A stretch of DNA of 8,488 nucleotides from Acidimicrobiaceae bacterium (GTDB lineage Bacteria > Actinomycetota > Acidimicrobiia > Acidimicrobiales > Microtrichaceae). The position numbers were made by a program, and so were the translations under genes. The stretch spans positions 24,726 through 33,213 of the forward strand of contig DORQ01000318.1 in NCBI GenBank assembly GCA_003514205.1. The letters run 5' to 3'. Shown here one piece after another: positions 5,775-8,488 of the stretch. The notes beneath the pieces were generated by a model. It ran no database searches and was not told the origin of the DNA. It saw only the letters and a program-made list of their open reading frames with translations. Numbering within the stretch: the first letter of the stretch is position 1; the number at the start of each line of letters is the position of its first letter.

Positions 5775-7325
5775 TTAGCGTTTGCCTGGGTTGGTGAACT
5801 GCATAGCGTCATCAATGATGCTTGACCTTTTCAGCGCCCGATAGTCCCGCAAGTAACTCTGGTGAACCTGCCAAGGGAACTTGCTCCCTTGCTTGGGAAG
5901 TCGGTCCGCGGCCCGAGTGGTGTAACCAGCAGTGAGGTCAAGAAGCGGTTTGGCAACAGTTTCAGGGTCGAGATTGCGAGGCGTGCACTGCCGGTTTCCA
6001 CTGTTGCGCATATGGTTCAAAAGCCGCGTGACATACCCGCAGGTGAGATCGCACTTCAGGGTCCATGACGCGTTGGTGTATCCAATTGCAACCGCGAGGT
6101 TCGGCACGCCTTCGACCATCATGCCCTTGTAGGTGAGCCGACTTGAGAGATCGATGGGCTCACCGTCGATGGTCAGTTCCATGCCCCCAATGAAAAGCAA
6201 CTCCAAGCCAGTCGCGGTCACCACCACGTCTGCACTGAGCTCAGTTCCGGATTTCAGCAGAATGCCTGTCGGAGTGAAACGTTCGATGTGATCGGTCACC
6301 ACCGATGCGCTGCCGTTGCTGATCGCCTTGAAGAGGTCGCCGTTTGGAACCACGCACAGTCGCTGATCCCATGGGTTATAGCGAGGGGTGAAGTGCGTGT
6401 CGATGTCGTAGCCCTTTGGAAGCTGCTTCTCAAGGCCCTTTCGAAGAATGGCCTTGATCAGTGCTGGCCGGCGTCGGCTGAGTTGATACATCCCCTGGGT
6501 CACAAGAGCATTCCACCAACGTGCAGCCTGGCCACCTCGGGGAGCAGGAATCACCCGACGCATGAGGTTTGCGAGGGGGTTTTTCTCTGGAAGCGTCATC
6601 ACATAGGTCGGCGACCGCTGCAGCATGGTGATGTGGCCTGCCCGCTTTGCCATTGACGGCAACAGCGTGATGGCAGTTGCCCCACTCCCGATGACCACGA
6701 CTTCCTTACCCTCATAGTCGAGGTCTTGAGGCCAATGTTGTGGGTGGACCACAGTCCCGTCGAATTTCTCGATGTCCTCAAACTCCGGCTCGTAGCCATG
6801 GTCGTATCGGTAGTAACCGGCGCAGGAGAAGATGAATCCACAGGTGAGTTGGACCACGAGCGTGGCCTCAGGATCCTCAGGGTTCATCCGCTCAGCAGTG
6901 ACGCGCCACTGAGCATCAGCTGTTGACCAATCTGCCGACAGGATCCGGTGATGGAAGCGGATCTTTGCGTCAGTGCCGTCCTCGGCTGCCGTTGCCTTGA
7001 TGTAGTTGAGTATTGACTCACCATCGGCGATCGATTTCTCGCCATCCCAGGGCCTGAATGAGTAGCCGAGGGTAAACATGTCTGAGTCGGAGCGGATACC
7101 GGGGTACCGAAACAGATCCCACGTGCCCCCAATGGAGCCCCGCGCCTCAAACACCGCGAACGAAGCCCAGGGACACTCAGTAGCGATGTAGTGCGCCGCG
7201 CCGATGCCCGACAGACCAGCGCCAATGATCAAGACATCGAGGTGTTCGACATGATCGGCTCGATCACGTGACTCACCAACCCTTGCTGAAGGGACCGGCG
7301 CATCGGCATCAATGGTGGCAGTCAT
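5775..7325 (-). CDS. EthA/MymA-type FAD-dependent Baeyer-Villiger monooxygenase
   Basis: A 516-residue flavoprotein monooxygenase that uses NADPH and O2 to turn ketones into esters or lactones, or to oxidise sulfur groups. FAD-binding GAGLSG is at 35-40, followed by GGTWDLFRYPGIRSDSDM (66-83). The Baeyer-Villiger fingerprint FxGxxxHxxxWP is intact: Phe188, Gly190, His194, Trp198, Pro199. The NADP-binding motif GSGATA is at 213-218. Further EthA-like blocks are MLQRSPTYV (234-242), YNPWDQRLCVVPNGD (316-330), TATG (370-373), GYTNASWTLKCDL (415-427) and LPKQGS (476-481). Similarity to M. tuberculosis EthA, as I recall that sequence, runs end to end, with about 24 extra residues at the N-terminus here. 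The ATG has TAGGAG nine bases upstream; that TAG is also the stop of PF10118 copy 2. It is second in the operon and probably its key catalyst. Substrate unknown; I leave the symbol empty because ethA and mymA paralogues cannot be separated by eye. Confidence 0.95.
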   Translation of the reverse strand: MTATIDADAPVPSARVGESRDRADHVEHLDVLIIGAGLSGIGAAHYIATECPWASFAVFEARGSIGGTWDLFRYPGIRSDSDMFTLGYSFRPWDGEKSIADGESILNYIKATAAEDGTDAKIRFHHRILSADWSTADAQWRVTAERMNPEDPEATLVVQLTCGFIFSCAGYYRYDHGYEPEFEDIEKFDGTVVHPQHWPQDLDYEGKEVVVIGSGATAITLLPSMAKRAGHITMLQRSPTYVMTLPEKNPLANLMRRVIPAPRGGQAARWWNALVTQGMYQLSRRRPALIKAILRKGLEKQLPKGYDIDTHFTPRYNPWDQRLCVVPNGDLFKAISNGSASVVTDHIERFTPTGILLKSGTELSADVVVTATGLELLFIGGMELTIDGEPIDLSSRLTYKGMMVEGVPNLAVAIGYTNASWTLKCDLTCGYVTRLLNHMRNSGNRQCTPRNLDPETVAKPLLDLTAGYTTRAADRLPKQGSKFPWQVHQSYLRDYRALKRSSIIDDAMQFTNPGKR

Positions 7326-7334
7326 CTCGGCGGG

Positions 7335-7340
7335 CTCCTA
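7335..7340 (-). promoter_or_regulatory. Ribosome-binding site of the monooxygenase overlapping the upstream stop codon
   Basis: TAGGAG on the minus strand: its TAG (7340-7338) ends PF10118 copy 2 and AGGAG is the Shine-Dalgarno nine bases before the ATG at 7325. This layout suggests coupled translation of the two genes. Confidence 0.75.
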
Positions 7341-8294
7341 TGCGGAGATCGCGGTAGTGGCAGCTTCAGAAACAGTTGCTGCACCGGACAGCACCGCGGT
7401 GCCAGAACCCAACGCCGCGCCAGCCTCCTCAAAGAGTCGCTCCCGCCATTGCTCTTCCAGCGCAGTGGTGTCGCGATCATTGGGATGGAAATCGGCTGCG
7501 TCGTATTCCTTGAGCCGGGACCACAGGGAACCCTTCAGCAACGGTGACTTGATGTTGCGCCGAATCGAATTGATTAGCACGCCCCGCCGATAGGTATTTC
7601 GATCGACGATCAGGGCGAGAAGAACTCGGAACGTGGTTCCCACCGCGAACACAATTCGTATTCGCTTCATCGCACCCACGCGTATCTTCTCGCTGCCACC
7701 AATCGCCCGATAGACATCAAAGGCAACCGCCTTGTGTTCTGACTCCTCGAGTGCATGCCAGAGCAGCAGATTCAGAACAGCCTCGTTGCCCACTTCGTCA
7801 CGCAGTCGAGAATCGCTCATCAGGACCTCAGCCATCGTCGCCGTGAAGTGCTCAAGTGCCGCAGTGACCGCAAGATTTTCCTCGGGGTTCTTGAGCCTCG
7901 ACAGTCCTTTCCGAGCAACCGCTGCACCCCGGCGAGTGGGGTAGCCCAACTCGGCGAGACGCTCGTTGAAGACTCGATGCTCTCGGCCGTGGATTGCCTC
8001 TTGGCCAATGAAGCAGCGCACCTGCTCGGCGAGAACTGGGTCGACGATCTGGCTTCGATAGTGCCGAACCGAACGAACGAAGAAGTCTTCGCCATCGGGG
8101 AAGACCGCCGACAATGCGGCAATCAGGTGGCCAGCGATCAAATCTCCCCCAGCGAACAGCTTCGGGAGCTCACGTAACGATTCCTCGAACGAGATCCTGC
8201 GAACTGGAATGACCCGTTCGGGAGCGCTTGACTGGCGTGGCTGATCGCCGATCGCCGTCTTTGTGTCTGTGTCTAGAATCTCCGTTGTGCTCAT
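7338..8294 (-). CDS. PF10118 predicted metal-dependent hydrolase, copy 2
   Basis: A 318-residue paralogue of the protein at 3497-4384 and first gene of the operon. Candidate metal ligands are conserved in the same order: Glu69 (PDGEDFF), Glu99, His102 and His106 (QEAIHGREH), Glu148 and His149 (ALEHFTA), His180, Glu183, Glu184 and His187 (WHALEESEHK). A hydrophobic segment at about 213-230 (RIVFAVGTTFRVLLALIV) parallels that of copy 1. It has its own N-terminal extension of about 12 residues and an Ala/Gly/Ser/Thr-rich tail after RERLFEE. Role: probably a di-metal ferritin-like enzyme or partner protein; the true reaction of the family is uncertain. The ATG at 8294 has AAGGGGA five bases upstream. 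It ends 12 bases before the monooxygenase, whose ribosome-binding site includes its stop codon. Confidence 0.88.
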   Translation of the reverse strand: MSTTEILDTDTKTAIGDQPRQSSAPERVIPVRRISFEESLRELPKLFAGGDLIAGHLIAALSAVFPDGEDFFVRSVRHYRSQIVDPVLAEQVRCFIGQEAIHGREHRVFNERLAELGYPTRRGAAVARKGLSRLKNPEENLAVTAALEHFTATMAEVLMSDSRLRDEVGNEAVLNLLLWHALEESEHKAVAFDVYRAIGGSEKIRVGAMKRIRIVFAVGTTFRVLLALIVDRNTYRRGVLINSIRRNIKSPLLKGSLWSRLKEYDAADFHPNDRDTTALEEQWRERLFEEAGAALGSGTAVLSGAATVSEAATTAISA

Positions 8295-8299
8295 CGCAG

Positions 8300-8306
8300 T
8301 CCCCTT
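8300..8306 (-). promoter_or_regulatory. Ribosome-binding site of the first operon gene
   Basis: AAGGGGA on the minus strand, five bases before the ATG at 8294. Confidence 0.6.
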
Positions 8307-8327
8307 GGCGTCGACATCTGAATTGTC

Positions 8328-8333
8328 AGTATA
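8328..8333 (-). promoter_or_regulatory. Candidate -10 element of the operon promoter
   Basis: TATACT on the minus strand, about 33 bases before the first start codon, fits the actinobacterial TAnnnT -10 consensus and sits in an AT-rich pocket. No convincing TTGACA-like -35 lies 16-19 bases upstream, which would suit an activator-dependent or weak promoter. Position is inferred from sequence alone. Confidence 0.4.
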
Positions 8334-8343
8334 TTCCTAACAT

Positions 8344-8366
8344 GAGACTTTGAGGAAATCTCTCAA
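8344..8366. promoter_or_regulatory. Overlapping dyads, possible operator upstream of the operon
   Basis: Two overlapping inverted repeats: GAGACTT / AAATCTC (arms of seven, one mismatch, five-base centre) and TTGAG / CTCAA (arms of five, seven-base centre). They lie just upstream of the candidate -10, where a TetR-type or similar regulator could bind. A direct repeat GTGAC-CT-GTGAC follows at 8384-8395. No regulator gene is in the window. Confidence 0.3.
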
Positions 8367-8442
8367 TTTCCCTCCACTAAGGCGTGACCTGTGACACAGC
8401 AACTAAAGGGCCCGTCGAGGACCGCTCCGAGCATCAGCCACC

Positions 8443-8488
8443 ATGAAGCGCCAGTACGTGGCGAACAAACACGTGGCGAACAAACACG
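8443..8488 (+). CDS. Possible start of a repeat-containing plus-strand ORF (runs off the edge)
   Basis: From an ATG at 8443 the frame reads MKRQYVANKHVANKH and is still open at the right edge. The pentapeptide VANKH is encoded by the 15-bp tandem repeat. An in-frame stop at 8404 and the lack of other starts make this ATG the only candidate, but no clear Shine-Dalgarno is present. Only 15 residues are visible, so this may be a non-coding repeat that happens to be open. If real, the gene is divergent from the monooxygenase operon. Confidence 0.2.
   Translation, partial: MKRQYVANKHVANKH
8456..8488. repeat. 15-bp perfect tandem repeat cut by the window edge
   Basis: ACGTGGCGAACAAAC occurs at 8456-8470 and again, identical, at 8471-8485; the last three bases (ACG) match the start of a third unit. 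The total copy number is unknown because the array continues past the edge. There is no spacer between units, so it is not CRISPR-like. Confidence 0.85.

Noticed and set aside
8456..8488. CRISPR array or phage attachment repeat
   Set aside because: The 15-bp units abut without spacers, and no cas, integrase or tRNA gene is present.

Overview
The window looks actinobacterial and moderately GC-rich. The evidence is an EthA-type Baeyer-Villiger monooxygenase close to the mycobacterial enzyme, a TIGR03085-family protein (essentially restricted to Actinobacteria), an Rv0183-like monoacylglycerol lipase and two PF10118 'predicted metal-dependent hydrolases'. I cannot fix the genus. Base composition seems lower than typical Mycobacterium, so another mycolic-acid actinobacterium or an acidimicrobiial lineage is possible.

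Layout. Almost everything is on the minus strand. Reading from the right edge leftwards: a leader with a candidate promoter and dyad (about 8295-8395); PF10118 protein copy 2 (8294-7338); EthA-like flavin monooxygenase (7325-5775); a predicted exported lipoprotein alpha/beta hydrolase (5688-4393); PF10118 protein copy 1 (4384-3497); a classical short-chain dehydrogenase (3474-2656); a FrnE-like DsbA-family oxidoreductase (2656-1952); and a TIGR03085 protein (1917-1282). Intergenic gaps are 12, 86, 8, 22, -1 and 34 bases, so these seven genes are probably one operon. It converges on a lone plus-strand gene of unknown function (809-1246). To the left of that is a minus-strand monoacylglycerol lipase (721 to the left edge), cut off before its catalytic histidine.

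How the genes may work together. The monooxygenase would insert oxygen into a ketone to give an ester or lactone. An alpha/beta hydrolase could cleave the ester, and the dehydrogenase would interconvert alcohol and ketone. The set and order (EthA/MymA-type monooxygenase, hydrolase, Rv3085-like SDR) resembles the start of the mymA operon of Mycobacterium tuberculosis (Rv3083-Rv3084-Rv3085). Here there are also two ferritin-like PF10118 proteins, one before the monooxygenase and one between hydrolase and SDR. The predicted export of the hydrolase raises a compartment question: the other enzymes have no export signals.

Non-coding signals. There is an 11-bp triple repeat in the convergent gap, an 18-bp triple repeat coding the signal-peptide n-region of the lipoprotein, and a 15-bp tandem repeat running off the right edge, possibly inside the start of a plus-strand ORF. 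I saw no tRNA, rRNA, CRISPR array, transposase or phage gene.
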